64,000 bases of DNA from contig CALKJW010000028.1 in assembly GCA_937995595.1 (NCBI GenBank), positions 62,001 to 126,000 of the forward strand. Direction: 5' to 3'. The position numbers were made by a program, and so were the translations under genes. The notes beneath the pieces are model-generated. The model made no database searches, was not told where the DNA came from, and worked only from the letters and a program-made list of their open reading frames with translations. The DNA is from an uncultured Phycisphaerales bacterium. Its GTDB lineage: Bacteria > Planctomycetota > Phycisphaerae > Phycisphaerales > UBA1924. Positions 32,914 to 41,882 of the stretch are shown piece by piece. The number at the start of each line of letters is the position of its first letter. Position 1 is the stretch's first letter.

Positions 32914-35241
32914 ATGCTTCACGCAGCGATTCTCGCCGCGGCCGTCGCGCTCGCGTCCTTCACTTCTCCCGTGATGCGCAGCGACGCCGCACAACCCACC
33001 GCGTCCACGCCGCCCGCGCCGTGGCGGCCCGTGCCCGGCAAACTCATGTCGCGCTGGTCCAAGGACGTCAACCCCGCCAACCCGTGGCCCGAGTACCCGC
33101 GACCGCTCCTGCAGCGCGAGCGGTGGATGAACCTCAACGGCCTGTGGGAGTTCGCGATCTCGGCCAAGGGTGCCCCGATGCCCGAGCGGGCCGATGGCAG
33201 GATCCTTGTCCCCTTCCCAATCGAGTCCGCGCTCTCCGGCGTCGGCCGCGCGCTGCGGCCCGACCAGGCCCTGCACTACCGCCGCACATTCCCGGTCCCA
33301 GCCGCGTGGGACCGCGCCCACGCCGTCCTGCTGCACTTCGGCGCCGTCGATTGGCAGTGCACCGTCACCGTCAACGGCAGGCGGGTCGGCGAGCACACCG
33401 GCGGCTTCGACCCCTTCCGTTTCAACATCACCGATGCGCTGCAGCGGGAACCCGGCGCAAACAACGAGATCGTCGTCACCGTGACCGACCCGACCGACAC
33501 CGGCGGCCAGCCCCGCGGCAAGCAGTGGCTCACGCCGCACGGCATCTGGTACACACCCACCAGCGGCATCTGGCAGACGGTGTGGATCGAGCCTGTGCCG
33601 GGCCCGGGCCTCAGCGCGCTGCGCTTCGACGCCGACCGCGGCACGGGCACGGTGACCATCACCCCCGAGACCGACGCGCCGGCTTCCGGCCCGGACCACC
33701 CCTGGCGCGTCGAGGTCTTCGCCGATGGCAGGCCCGTCGCCTCCGCCCGCGCCGACAGGCCCGGACCGCTGCGGTTGCACATCCCCGAGCCGCGGCTGTG
33801 GACGCCCGATGACCCGTTCCTCTACACCGTCCGCGCGACCATCGGGGACCATGACCCGATCGACACGGCCACCTCGTACTTCGCCTTCCGCGACATCGCC
33901 GTCGCGCCCGACCGGCACGGCGTCAACCGCCTGATGCTCAACGGCGAGCCGCTTTTCCAGTTCGGCCCGCTCGACCAGGGATACTGGCCCGACGGCCTCT
34001 ACACCCCGCCCACCGAGGAAGCCATGATCTTCGACATCCTCGCCGCGAAGAAGATGGGCGCGAACATGCTCCGCAAGCACGTCAAGGTCGAATCGCAGCG
34101 CTTCTACCACGCCTGCGACAAACTCGGCATGCTGGTGTGGCAGGACATCCCCAGCCCGTTCTTCTGGGATGGCAGGAGCGACAACCCCCACAACAACCCG
34201 CCGCTCTCGGGCCAGTGGAAGCAGAACTTCGAGCGCGAGATGCGGGCCATCATCCGCGCCTTCGACCAGCACCCCTCCATCATCATGTGGGTGCCGTTCA
34301 ACGAGGGCTGGGGGCAGAACGACCTCGCTTGGTCAGAGTCCATGGTCAACCTGTGCAGGCAACTCGACCCCACGCGCCTGGTCAACAACGCCAGCGGATG
34401 GACCGACATGGGCATCGGCGACGTCAACGACGTCCACGTCTACCCCGGCCCCGGCACCGCCACGCCCCAACTGCCGCGCGATGCGCACCGCGCCATGGTC
34501 CTCGGCGAGTTCGGCGGCCTCGGCCTGCCCGTCGAGGGCCACACCTGGCTCGACCGGAACAACTGGGGATATAAGAGTTACACAACAAACGAAGAACTCA
34601 CAAACGCGTACATCGACCTGATCGAGCAGTTGCCCCTGCACATCGGCCGCGGCCTGGCCGCGGCGGTCTACACCCAGACCACCGACGTCGAGATCGAGGT
34701 CAACGGCTGGCTGACCTACGACCGCGCGGTGTGGAAGATCGACCCCGACCGCGCCGCCGCGGCGGCCCGCGCGCTCTACGGCCCGCCGCCGCAGTTGACC
34801 ACGATCGTGCCCGATGCCCGCGCCGCCCCGCAGCCGTGGCGCTCCACCTTCGACACGCCGATCGACGGGTGGGAACAGCCCGACTTCGACGATTCATCGT
34901 GGGCCGAGGGCCGGTCGGGCTTCGGCACACGCGGCACGCCGGGGGCGATCGTGGGGACCGTCTGGTCCTCGCCGGCCATCTGGCTGCGGCGGACGGTGCG
35001 GCTCGACGCGCCGCCCGCGCGGCCGTTCCTGTCGATCCATCACGACGAGGACTGCGAGGTGTACATCAACGGCCATCTCGCGCTGGCGCGCACCGGCTAC
35101 ACGACCGACTACCTGTACGTGCCGCTGTCGGGCGATGCGGCCAAGTTGCCGCGCGCGGGCGAGAACACCATCGCCGTGCGCTGCCGACAGACCCGCGGCG
35201 GGCAGTACATCGACGTGGGGCTGGTGGACGTTCGGCGTTGA
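32914..35241 (+). CDS. Exported glycoside hydrolase family 2 protein
   Basis: This 775-residue protein starts MLHAAIL at 32914 (GGAG at 32904-32907), with a signal peptide. The GH2 order is clear. A sugar-binding domain (about 70-210) includes HYRRTF and WQCTVTVNG. An Ig-like domain precedes a TIM barrel with general acid/base Glu464 in VPFNEGWGQND and nucleophile Glu532 in VLGEFGG. A C-terminal beta-sandwich with WLRRTVRLDAPP may bind sugar. The family includes beta-galactosidases, glucuronidases and mannosidases; the substrate is not decidable here. It is followed by a GH127 gene, suggesting joint action on an arabinose-containing plant or algal glycan. Confidence 0.9.
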   Translation: MLHAAILAAAVALASFTSPVMRSDAAQPTASTPPAPWRPVPGKLMSRWSKDVNPANPWPEYPRPLLQRERWMNLNGLWEFAISAKGAPMPERADGRILVPFPIESALSGVGRALRPDQALHYRRTFPVPAAWDRAHAVLLHFGAVDWQCTVTVNGRRVGEHTGGFDPFRFNITDALQREPGANNEIVVTVTDPTDTGGQPRGKQWLTPHGIWYTPTSGIWQTVWIEPVPGPGLSALRFDADRGTGTVTITPETDAPASGPDHPWRVEVFADGRPVASARADRPGPLRLHIPEPRLWTPDDPFLYTVRATIGDHDPIDTATSYFAFRDIAVAPDRHGVNRLMLNGEPLFQFGPLDQGYWPDGLYTPPTEEAMIFDILAAKKMGANMLRKHVKVESQRFYHACDKLGMLVWQDIPSPFFWDGRSDNPHNNPPLSGQWKQNFEREMRAIIRAFDQHPSIIMWVPFNEGWGQNDLAWSESMVNLCRQLDPTRLVNNASGWTDMGIGDVNDVHVYPGPGTATPQLPRDAHRAMVLGEFGGLGLPVEGHTWLDRNNWGYKSYTTNEELTNAYIDLIEQLPLHIGRGLAAAVYTQTTDVEIEVNGWLTYDRAVWKIDPDRAAAAARALYGPPPQLTTIVPDARAAPQPWRSTFDTPIDGWEQPDFDDSSWAEGRSGFGTRGTPGAIVGTVWSSPAIWLRRTVRLDAPPARPFLSIHHDEDCEVYINGHLALARTGYTTDYLYVPLSGDAAKLPRAGENTIAVRCRQTRGGQYIDVGLVDVRR

Positions 35242-35460
35242 AGGGGCGCTCGGAGCAGCAGTGCGATCGGAGGGATGCGGAGAGAGCGCACCAAGTGAGC
35301 GGCACGCCGTGGCCGATCGTTCGCCTTCGCCCGCCTTGCATCCTTCAGGCACCCACTCCACGATCCTCCGATTGCCCCGCGTCTCTGAGTTCTTCTTCCG
35401 AGCCATGCCGCCGCAGTTGTTCGCCGGTTCCGCTCTCCCCGCGTTCGATCGGAAGCCCCC

Positions 35461-37863
35461 ATGCTCACCACCATCATGCTCGCCACCGTTCTTGCGGCAC
35501 AACCGCCCGCCGCCGACGACACGCCCGCTCCGCCCCGCGTCATCACGCCCGTGTCGTACCGGAACGTCACCATCGACAGCCCCTTCTGGTCCCCCCGCCT
35601 CGACGCCATCCGGCGCGGCACGCTCGCCGCCAACCGCCACCAGTGCGACATCACCGGCCGCCTCGCCAACTTCGACAACGCCGCGAAGAAACTCCGCGGC
35701 GAGAACGACCACGGCGAGTTTCAGGGCCTCGTCTTCAACGATTCCGACGTCTACAAGATGATCGAGGGCTGGTGCTACGTCCTCGCGACCGAGACGGACG
35801 AAGCACGCCGCAGGCAACTCGACGCCGACCTCGACGCGCTCATCGCCCGAATCGCCGCGGCACAGCATCCCGATGGGTACATCAACACCTACTGCACGCT
35901 CAAGGCCGGCATCGCCAACCGCTTCACGCGCGAGGAGTGGGACCACGAGACCTACTGCATCGGCCACCTGATCGAGGCCGGCGTGGCGCACTTCGAGGCG
36001 ACCGGCAAACGCTCGCTGCTCGACGTCGCCATCCGCGCGGCAGACTTCCTCGACCAACTCTACGGCCCCGACAAGTTCACCGCGCCCCCAGGCCACCAGG
36101 AAGTCGAGCTCGCGCTGGTGCGCCTGTCCGACGTTCAGCGCGACAGGCGGTACACCAATCTCGCCCACTTCCTCATCGAGCAGCGCGGCAGGCCGCACCG
36201 CAAACTCGATGGGACGGTGTACGGGCCGTGGGGCGACTACGCGCAGGACCACGCGCCCGCGGCCGAGCAGACCGAGGCCGCGGGCCACGCCGTCCGCGCG
36301 GCGTACATGTACTGCGCGATGGCGGATCTGGCGCGCCTGGGCCTCGGCAACTACCGCCCCGCGCTGCACGCGCTCTGGGACGACGTCACGCAGCGGCGCA
36401 TCTTCGTCACCGGCGGCATCGGCCCCAGCGGCCACAACGAGGGCTTCACCACCCCCTTCGACATCCCCACGCACTCGGCCTACCAGGAAACCTGCGCCTC
36501 CATCGGCCTGTGCATGTGGGCCCACCGCATGTTCCTGATCACCGGCCAGGCCCGGTACATGGAGCAGTTCGAACGCACGCTCTACAACGCCGTCCTCGCC
36601 GGCGTCGCGCTCGACGGCGAGTCGTTCTTCTACGTCAACCCGCTGGCCAGCCGCGGCGGGCACCGCCGCAGCGCGTGGTTCGCCTGCGCCTGCTGCCCGC
36701 CCAACCTGCTCCGCTTCCTCGCCTCGCTCGGCCGGTACGTCTACGCCGCCGACAGCAACGGTCGGATCTACGTCAACCTGCACGTCGGCGGCAGCGCGAC
36801 CATCGACGTGCCCGACGGGCAGGTCGTCATCACCCAGGAGACCGGCTACCCCTTCGACAGCCGCCACTCGCTGACGATCGACAACCGCTCGCCGCGCCCC
36901 GTGACGGTCATGCGCCGGCTCGACGCCGAGACCGCGCCCAGCGGCGCGGCCTCGGCCGATGGCTTCATCAGTTGGATCGTGCCGCCGGGCCTGAACAGGC
37001 ACGAGATCCCGCTGCCGCTGCGAACCCGCCGCGTGGTGGCCGATCACCGCGTCAGGCAGGCCGTGGGGCGCGTGGCGATCATGCGCGGCCCGCTGGTCTT
37101 CGCGGCCGAATCCATCGACAACAACGCGCCCGTCGCGCAGGTGGTCCTGCCCGCCGATGCCGCGCTCGAGGAACGCACCGGCGCCGACGGCGTGCCCGAG
37201 ATTCTCGCCGCGGCGGTGGTGTTGCACGAGCGCGCCGCGCCCGAGCCCGGCGGCCCCCGCCCGCACGGCCCGCCCGAATCGCCCGACGACCGCCTGTACC
37301 GCGACGCGCCCGTCGCGACCCCCGCGCCGATCGTGCTGCGGCCGTACTTCACGTGGGCCAACCGCGGCCCGTCCGAGATGGTCGTCTGGCTGCCCGAGTC
37401 GGCGCACCTCGGCGAGCCGCGCCCCGCGCGGGGCATCACCGCCTCCGCCTCGTTCGTCGGCCACGGCGACGGCCTGCCCGCGCTCTTCGACCGCGTCGAG
37501 CCTGCGAGCAGCAACGACCACGACGTGCCGCGGTTCACCTTCTGGAACCGCAAGGGCACCAGCGAGTGGGTGCGCTACGACTTCGACTGCCCGCGCGTGG
37601 TCTCGGCGGTGGAGGTGTACTGGTTCGACGACACCGGCCGCGGCGAGTGCCGCGTGCCCGCATCATGGACGGTTGAGTACCTCGATGACGAAGCCTGGAA
37701 GCCGGTCACCGGTACCAGCCCGACGATCCCCATCGCCAGCGGTGTCGCCAAGGACCGATTCAACTCCTGCACGTTCGCACCCGTCACGACCTCCGCCATC
37801 CGCGTGAACATCCGGCAGCAGGACAAGTTCTCTTCAGGCATTCTGGAGTTGCGGGTGAAGTAA
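35461..37863 (+). CDS. Exported GH127-type beta-L-arabinofuranosidase-like protein
   Basis: This 800-residue protein has a short signal peptide (MLTTIMLATVLAAQP). The GH127 domain starts VSYRNVTIDSPFWSPRL and contains GHLIEAGVAHF, GESFFYVNPLAS and the Cys cluster WFACACCPPNLLRF. Cys411 and Cys412 match the zinc-bound, nucleophilic Cys pair of Bifidobacterium HypBA1. The C-terminal region has a beta-sandwich with a DFDCPRVVSAVEVYWFDD segment, a F5/8-like binding domain. The substrate is likely a beta-L-arabinofuranoside by family. The 219-base gap after the GH2 gene contains repeat debris, so co-transcription is uncertain. Confidence 0.88.
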   Translation: MLTTIMLATVLAAQPPAADDTPAPPRVITPVSYRNVTIDSPFWSPRLDAIRRGTLAANRHQCDITGRLANFDNAAKKLRGENDHGEFQGLVFNDSDVYKMIEGWCYVLATETDEARRRQLDADLDALIARIAAAQHPDGYINTYCTLKAGIANRFTREEWDHETYCIGHLIEAGVAHFEATGKRSLLDVAIRAADFLDQLYGPDKFTAPPGHQEVELALVRLSDVQRDRRYTNLAHFLIEQRGRPHRKLDGTVYGPWGDYAQDHAPAAEQTEAAGHAVRAAYMYCAMADLARLGLGNYRPALHALWDDVTQRRIFVTGGIGPSGHNEGFTTPFDIPTHSAYQETCASIGLCMWAHRMFLITGQARYMEQFERTLYNAVLAGVALDGESFFYVNPLASRGGHRRSAWFACACCPPNLLRFLASLGRYVYAADSNGRIYVNLHVGGSATIDVPDGQVVITQETGYPFDSRHSLTIDNRSPRPVTVMRRLDAETAPSGAASADGFISWIVPPGLNRHEIPLPLRTRRVVADHRVRQAVGRVAIMRGPLVFAAESIDNNAPVAQVVLPADAALEERTGADGVPEILAAAVVLHERAAPEPGGPRPHGPPESPDDRLYRDAPVATPAPIVLRPYFTWANRGPSEMVVWLPESAHLGEPRPARGITASASFVGHGDGLPALFDRVEPASSNDHDVPRFTFWNRKGTSEWVRYDFDCPRVVSAVEVYWFDDTGRGECRVPASWTVEYLDDEAWKPVTGTSPTIPIASGVAKDRFNSCTFAPVTTSAIRVNIRQQDKFSSGILELRVK

Positions 37864-38004
37864 CCTCGCACAGAATCGCGGAGAGTCGAACCGCTGAGAT
37901 CGCGGCAAACGTTGAGTTCGCGCGTTCAAGTGGCGCACATGATGCTCCCTTTTCCGTGTTGTCCGTGGTGAAGGACCGGCATCTCCGCGCCCCTGTGCGC
38001 ACTC

Positions 38005-39459
38005 TCATTCCCCTCCTGCGGTCCTCTGCTCGCGCTGCTTCTCTGAGTTCTTTCCCGTCCCCCGCAGCCGCTTGACCTCCTCCAGCCGTTCCTTGAGCAG
38101 TCTCTCCGCGCCGAACTCCGTCGGCCGGTAGTAGTTCTTCGCCACGCCCAGGTAGTCCTGCGTGCCCACCACGCCCACGCCGCGCTCGCCGGTGCGGACG
38201 CCCTCGGTGTGCGCATACGCGTACGACTCGCCGCGCTCCCCGCCGACCGACTTCTCCGCCGCCTTCCGCACGTTCCCGTCCTTGATGTGCAGCGGCACCG
38301 GCACCGTGCGCCCCTCGCGCACGTCGTCGATGGCCTCGTTGATCGCGTTGTACGCGGCGTTGCTCTTGGGCGCAAGCGCGAGATACGTCGCGCACTGCGC
38401 CAGAATGATCCGCGCCTCGGGCATGCCCACGCGCTCCACCAGTTCCCAGCACGCCGCCGCGACCATGATCCCCCGCGGATCGGCGTTGCCGATGTCCTCG
38501 CTCGCCAGGATCGCCAGCCGGCGCGCGATGAAGCGGACATCCTCCCCCGCCTCCAGCATCACGGCGATCCAGTACACCGCCGCATCGGGGTCGCTCCCGC
38601 GCACGCTCTTGATCATCGCGCTCGCGGCGTCGTAGTGCCCGTCGCCGGCGTGGTCGTACGCCGCGGCCTTCTGCTGGATCGAGTCCTCCGCGTCCCGCCG
38701 CGAGATCACGATGGGCGCGCCCGGAGCGGCGGGCGCGGGCGCGCTGAGCACCGCCACCTCCAGCGCGGTCAGCGCCCGCCGAGCGTCGCCGTCGCACTTC
38801 ACCGCCCACACGCGCAGCGCCTCGTCATCCACGCGCACGTCGAGCCGTCCATAGCCGCGCTCCGCATCGGCGATGGCGCGCCGGAGCACGCCGACGATCT
38901 CGTCCTCGCTCAGCGGCTCGAGCCGGAACAGCGTCGAGCGCGAGACCAGCGCCGAGTTGACCGCGAACAGCGGGTTCTCCGTCGTCGCGCCGATGAGCGT
39001 GACCACGCCGCGTTCGACGTCGGCCAGCAGCGCGTCCTGCTGCGCGCGGCTGAACCGGTGGATCTCATCGAGAAAGAGCACCGTGCGCCGGCCATCGTTC
39101 TGCAGCCGCTGGCGCGCCAGGTCGCCGATCTCGCGGATGCGCGCCACGCCGACCGATGACGCGTTCTCGCGCTCGAAGTGGCGGTTGGTGTGCCGCGCGA
39201 TCAACTCCGCCAGTGTCGTCTTGCCCGTCCCCGGCGGGCCGTGCAGGATGATGCTCGTGAGCGCCCCCCCTTGGCCCCCGCCGCCCCCAACTCCCGCGCC
39301 GGCCCTCTCGGCCTGCAGCATGCGCCACAGGAGTTTGCCGGGGGCGAGGACGTGCCGCTGGCCGGCGAACTCTTCGAGCGTGCGCGGGCGCATGCGCACC
39401 GCCAGCGGCTCCACGCCGCGGACCGCCCTCTCGCGCTTCTCGGCCCACAGATCGGCCAT
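38005..39459 (-). CDS. rarA: Replication-associated recombination protein A
   Basis: This 484-residue AAA+ ATPase of the RarA/MgsA/WRNIP1 family acts at stalled forks with SSB and the clamp loader. It begins MADLWAEKRERAV. It has PLAVRMRPRTLEEFAGQ, Walker A HGPPGTGKTTL (about 73-83), Walker B LFLDEIHRF, a sensor GATTENPLFAVN and the C-terminal tetramerisation region (SAMIKSVRGSDPDAA, then RRLAILASEDIGNADP). A Gly-rich insert (GAGVGGGGGQGG) sits just before Walker A, where other RarA proteins are shorter. A repeat array separates it from the terminase gene. Confidence 0.93.
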   Translation of the reverse strand: MADLWAEKRERAVRGVEPLAVRMRPRTLEEFAGQRHVLAPGKLLWRMLQAERAGAGVGGGGGQGGALTSIILHGPPGTGKTTLAELIARHTNRHFERENASSVGVARIREIGDLARQRLQNDGRRTVLFLDEIHRFSRAQQDALLADVERGVVTLIGATTENPLFAVNSALVSRSTLFRLEPLSEDEIVGVLRRAIADAERGYGRLDVRVDDEALRVWAVKCDGDARRALTALEVAVLSAPAPAAPGAPIVISRRDAEDSIQQKAAAYDHAGDGHYDAASAMIKSVRGSDPDAAVYWIAVMLEAGEDVRFIARRLAILASEDIGNADPRGIMVAAACWELVERVGMPEARIILAQCATYLALAPKSNAAYNAINEAIDDVREGRTVPVPLHIKDGNVRKAAEKSVGGERGESYAYAHTEGVRTGERGVGVVGTQDYLGVAKNYYRPTEFGAERLLKERLEEVKRLRGTGKNSEKQREQRTAGGE

Positions 39460-39518
39460 GCTGTAGGGTAGGGAACAGCTCGCGTGCGATGACTCCGAAG
39501 TCCGGACGTGGAGTGCGA

Positions 39519-39600
39519 TGTCCTGCAGCCCGAGTCCTGCAGTCCTGAGTCCTGTGTCCTGAGTCGTAGTTCTGCGCCCTGACTCAGCACCCAGCACTGT
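39519..39600. repeat. GTCCTGAGTCCTG-type simple repeat
   Basis: This is a degenerate array of GTCCTGCAG, GTCCTGAGT, GTCCTGTGT and CTGAGTC units, closing with ACTCAGCACCCAGCACTG. It occupies the spacer between rarA and the terminase stop. The same units, in both orientations, occur at 11051-11104 and 27817-27857. Two of the three copies therefore lie at or inside phage-like blocks, a coincidence worth testing for recombination. Confidence 0.8.
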
Positions 39601-39602
39601 CT

Positions 39603-41186
39603 CTACCACCTCCCCACGCGTTCCTTCCGAGCGCAATCCAGCGACAGCACCAGGTACCGCAGCGCGTCGCACGCGTGGTCGTGCCTGCCCTTCACCGGCT
39701 CGCGCGAGCGCGGGTCGCTCGCGTCGTAGTGGTACCGCCGAAGGCTCTCGATCAGCCGCACGCACCGCGCGTGCACGAGCAACCGCGCCGGCGCGTCGCC
39801 CCCGCCCAGCCGCGCCCGCACCAGCGCCACGCCCTCGGCCACGCGCGACCCGCGCGTCCGCACCCGCAGGCCCGCGCCGCGGATCAGTTCGCAGTCGGCC
39901 TTGCCCGTCTGCCGGCTCGCGGCGTTGCCCGCCGGGTCCGCCGCGACCCACGACACCATGCGGACCCCGCCCAGTTCCTCCGCCCAGCGCTTCATCACCG
40001 CCACGTGAGCCTCCAGCCGCGCCTGACGCGCCACGTGCTCGCGCTCGACCCACAGCACGTCCGCGTCGTCGACCCGCGCCAGCAGCAGCGCGGTCTCGTC
40101 GCGGAACCCGAAGTCGATCCCCATCACCCAGCGCACCGTCGGCCGGCCCGCCGAGACCCCCGGCGGCGCAGCGCCCTCGCCGAACACGTGCACCCGCGCG
40201 TCAAACTCCGGGTACACCAGGTCGCGCCTGGCCGGCTCGCGGCAGAGCATCTCGCTCGCCCACGTCGGCCCGTCCACCCGCACCTTCATCGCCCGCGCGT
40301 CCGCGATCCCAACGTGCCCCGGCGCCGTGCGACGCTTCGCCTCGCCGCGGCAGTCGTCCCACAGGTTGCACCCCTCGCACGACTCCTCCCGCCCGCACCG
40401 CGCCAGCACGTCGACCAGCCCCCAGCGGAACACCGGCGCGGGCCGGCCCGGCCGCGTCAGGTCCCACATCAGCCCGAACGGCCGGTGCATCGTCGAGAGC
40501 GCCTCCACCGCGCCGCGCGCCTCGGGCCCCCACGGCCCGTCGCACGGCATCGAGCGCGTCGTGAGTTGCACCGCGCTCCAGATCGCCGGCTCGAACAGGT
40601 CCACCTCGTCGCACCGCACCTTCTGCACGCGAACCCCGCGCACGCTCGTCTCCGACGCCGCCAGCACCTCCGCGCACGAACCGTTCACCAGCGCCACCCG
40701 CCGACGCGCCTGCGCCGCGCGCCCGCGACGCACCAGACCCGACAGCGCCGGCCGCTCGAACAGCGACCGCAGATGCCCCTGCATCCGCTCGCTCTGCTCC
40801 AGCGAGCCGCCGAGGATCCGCGCCTGCACGCCCGGCTTGTACACCAGGTCCAGCATCGTCGCCACCGCGCCAAGAAACGTCTTGCCCCCGCCGCGACAGG
40901 CCCACACCACGCAGTCCGCCGGCGCGCGGTCCCCCGCCGCGCCCGCGCCCCCTTCGAGCGATCCCTCTCGCCCCGAACGTCCGAAGCGCAGCCCCTCAAA
41001 GAACGTGTGCGCCAGGTACGACAGCGGCGCCGACGAGCCCGCCTCGATCGCCCGGTCGGGAACGTCGATCCCCAACGCGTCGCGAAGGACCAGCCGCAAC
41101 TCCGCCGGGTTCCGCGGCGGGTCGGCCGGGTCGATCGTCCACGTCTTCCTGCGCCGCGCCGCCGTGCCCCGCGTGCCCGTGTGCAT
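39603..41186 (-). CDS. terL: Phage terminase large subunit
   Basis: This 527-residue DNA-packaging motor starts at ATG 41186, three bases after the GNAT stop. The ATPase part has Walker A WACRGGGKTF (about 95-104) and Walker B VQKVRCDE (187-194). The nuclease part has GIDFGFRD with Asp358, ADPAGN with Asp417 and HDHACDALRYL with Asp503/Asp507. Both activities look intact. Between them, Cys264, Cys270, Cys273 and Cys279 form a C-x5-C-x2-C-x5-C cluster suited to Zn or an Fe-S centre. It is not next to portal, as it would be in a phage, but about 26 kb away; the base composition is host-like. Confidence 0.9.
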   Translation of the reverse strand: MHTGTRGTAARRRKTWTIDPADPPRNPAELRLVLRDALGIDVPDRAIEAGSSAPLSYLAHTFFEGLRFGRSGREGSLEGGAGAAGDRAPADCVVWACRGGGKTFLGAVATMLDLVYKPGVQARILGGSLEQSERMQGHLRSLFERPALSGLVRRGRAAQARRRVALVNGSCAEVLAASETSVRGVRVQKVRCDEVDLFEPAIWSAVQLTTRSMPCDGPWGPEARGAVEALSTMHRPFGLMWDLTRPGRPAPVFRWGLVDVLARCGREESCEGCNLWDDCRGEAKRRTAPGHVGIADARAMKVRVDGPTWASEMLCREPARRDLVYPEFDARVHVFGEGAAPPGVSAGRPTVRWVMGIDFGFRDETALLLARVDDADVLWVEREHVARQARLEAHVAVMKRWAEELGGVRMVSWVAADPAGNAASRQTGKADCELIRGAGLRVRTRGSRVAEGVALVRARLGGGDAPARLLVHARCVRLIESLRRYHYDASDPRSREPVKGRHDHACDALRYLVLSLDCARKERVGRW

Positions 41187-41189
41187 GTG

Positions 41190-41882
41190 TCAGCCCTCCC
41201 GTGTGCGCCCCTCGGCGTCGTGCCCGTACGCGCGCAGCGCCGCCGGCGAGGCGACGGCGCGTGCCGCGTGCTCGATCAGTTCCTCAAGCGGCGCGCCGAC
41301 CAGGCCGCGCGTGCCCCGCGCGTCGTTGGCCCAGCGGCGCAGGTCGCGCTCGATCCGACGCGCACGCCCCGCCACGCGCCCCGCGTCGAGCAACTCCCAC
41401 GGCGCGATCCCCGCGACCCGCAACGCGCGCCGCAGCGCAAGGTCGCGCACCGTGCGCGGCAGCCGCACCTCGCGCATCCCCGCCGCGCGGAACAGCCCGC
41501 ACGCCGCGCCCATCGCCGCGACCGCCTCCGTCCGGCGCGTCAGCGGCGCGCCCAGGTACGCCCGCACCAGCGACGTGCCGACGCCCAGCCCGCGCGCACG
41601 CGGATCGACGATCACGCGCGACACGCGCCGCACGTCCGCGTTCAGCCGCGCCGCGTCCGCGCGCCGGTCGCCGCCGGCGTAGTCGCCCGGCCACAGCCGC
41701 TCGCGCCACCGCCCGTTCAGCGTCGGATGCGACACCACCAGCACGCCGACCGTCTCGCCGCGCCACCGCGCCGCCAGCACGCGGCACACCGTCGCCGGGC
41801 GCGCCGCGCGGTAGTGCAGCGACGCCAGCGCGTCGTAGTCGCGCGGCCCGCCGTCGCCGATCTCAATCCCGCTCGCGCTCAT
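41190..41882 (-). CDS. GNAT acyltransferase in the packaging operon, possibly Mom-like
   Basis: This 230-residue protein starts MSASGIEIGD at 41882, overlapping the ATPase stop by four bases. The GNAT core reads LHYRAARPATVCRVL, then GETVGVLVVSHP, then RVSRVIVDPRARGLGVGTSL, where RGLGVG is the acyl-CoA pyrophosphate loop. FRAAGMREVRLP closes the core, and a helical C-terminal region of about 85 residues follows. The HY..xP segment near residue 23 and the phage setting recall the GNAT-fold phage Mu Mom enzyme that modifies adenine in DNA. That link is a hypothesis from pattern only. Protein or antibiotic acetylation is the alternative. Confidence 0.8.
   Translation of the reverse strand: MSASGIEIGDGGPRDYDALASLHYRAARPATVCRVLAARWRGETVGVLVVSHPTLNGRWRERLWPGDYAGGDRRADAARLNADVRRVSRVIVDPRARGLGVGTSLVRAYLGAPLTRRTEAVAAMGAACGLFRAAGMREVRLPRTVRDLALRRALRVAGIAPWELLDAGRVAGRARRIERDLRRWANDARGTRGLVGAPLEELIEHAARAVASPAALRAYGHDAEGRTREG

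Noticed and set aside
39519-39600. Repeat array as a phage attachment site
   Set aside because: No integrase, no tRNA gene and no pair of identical direct repeats bounding the phage-like blocks were found. The array words recur elsewhere too loosely.
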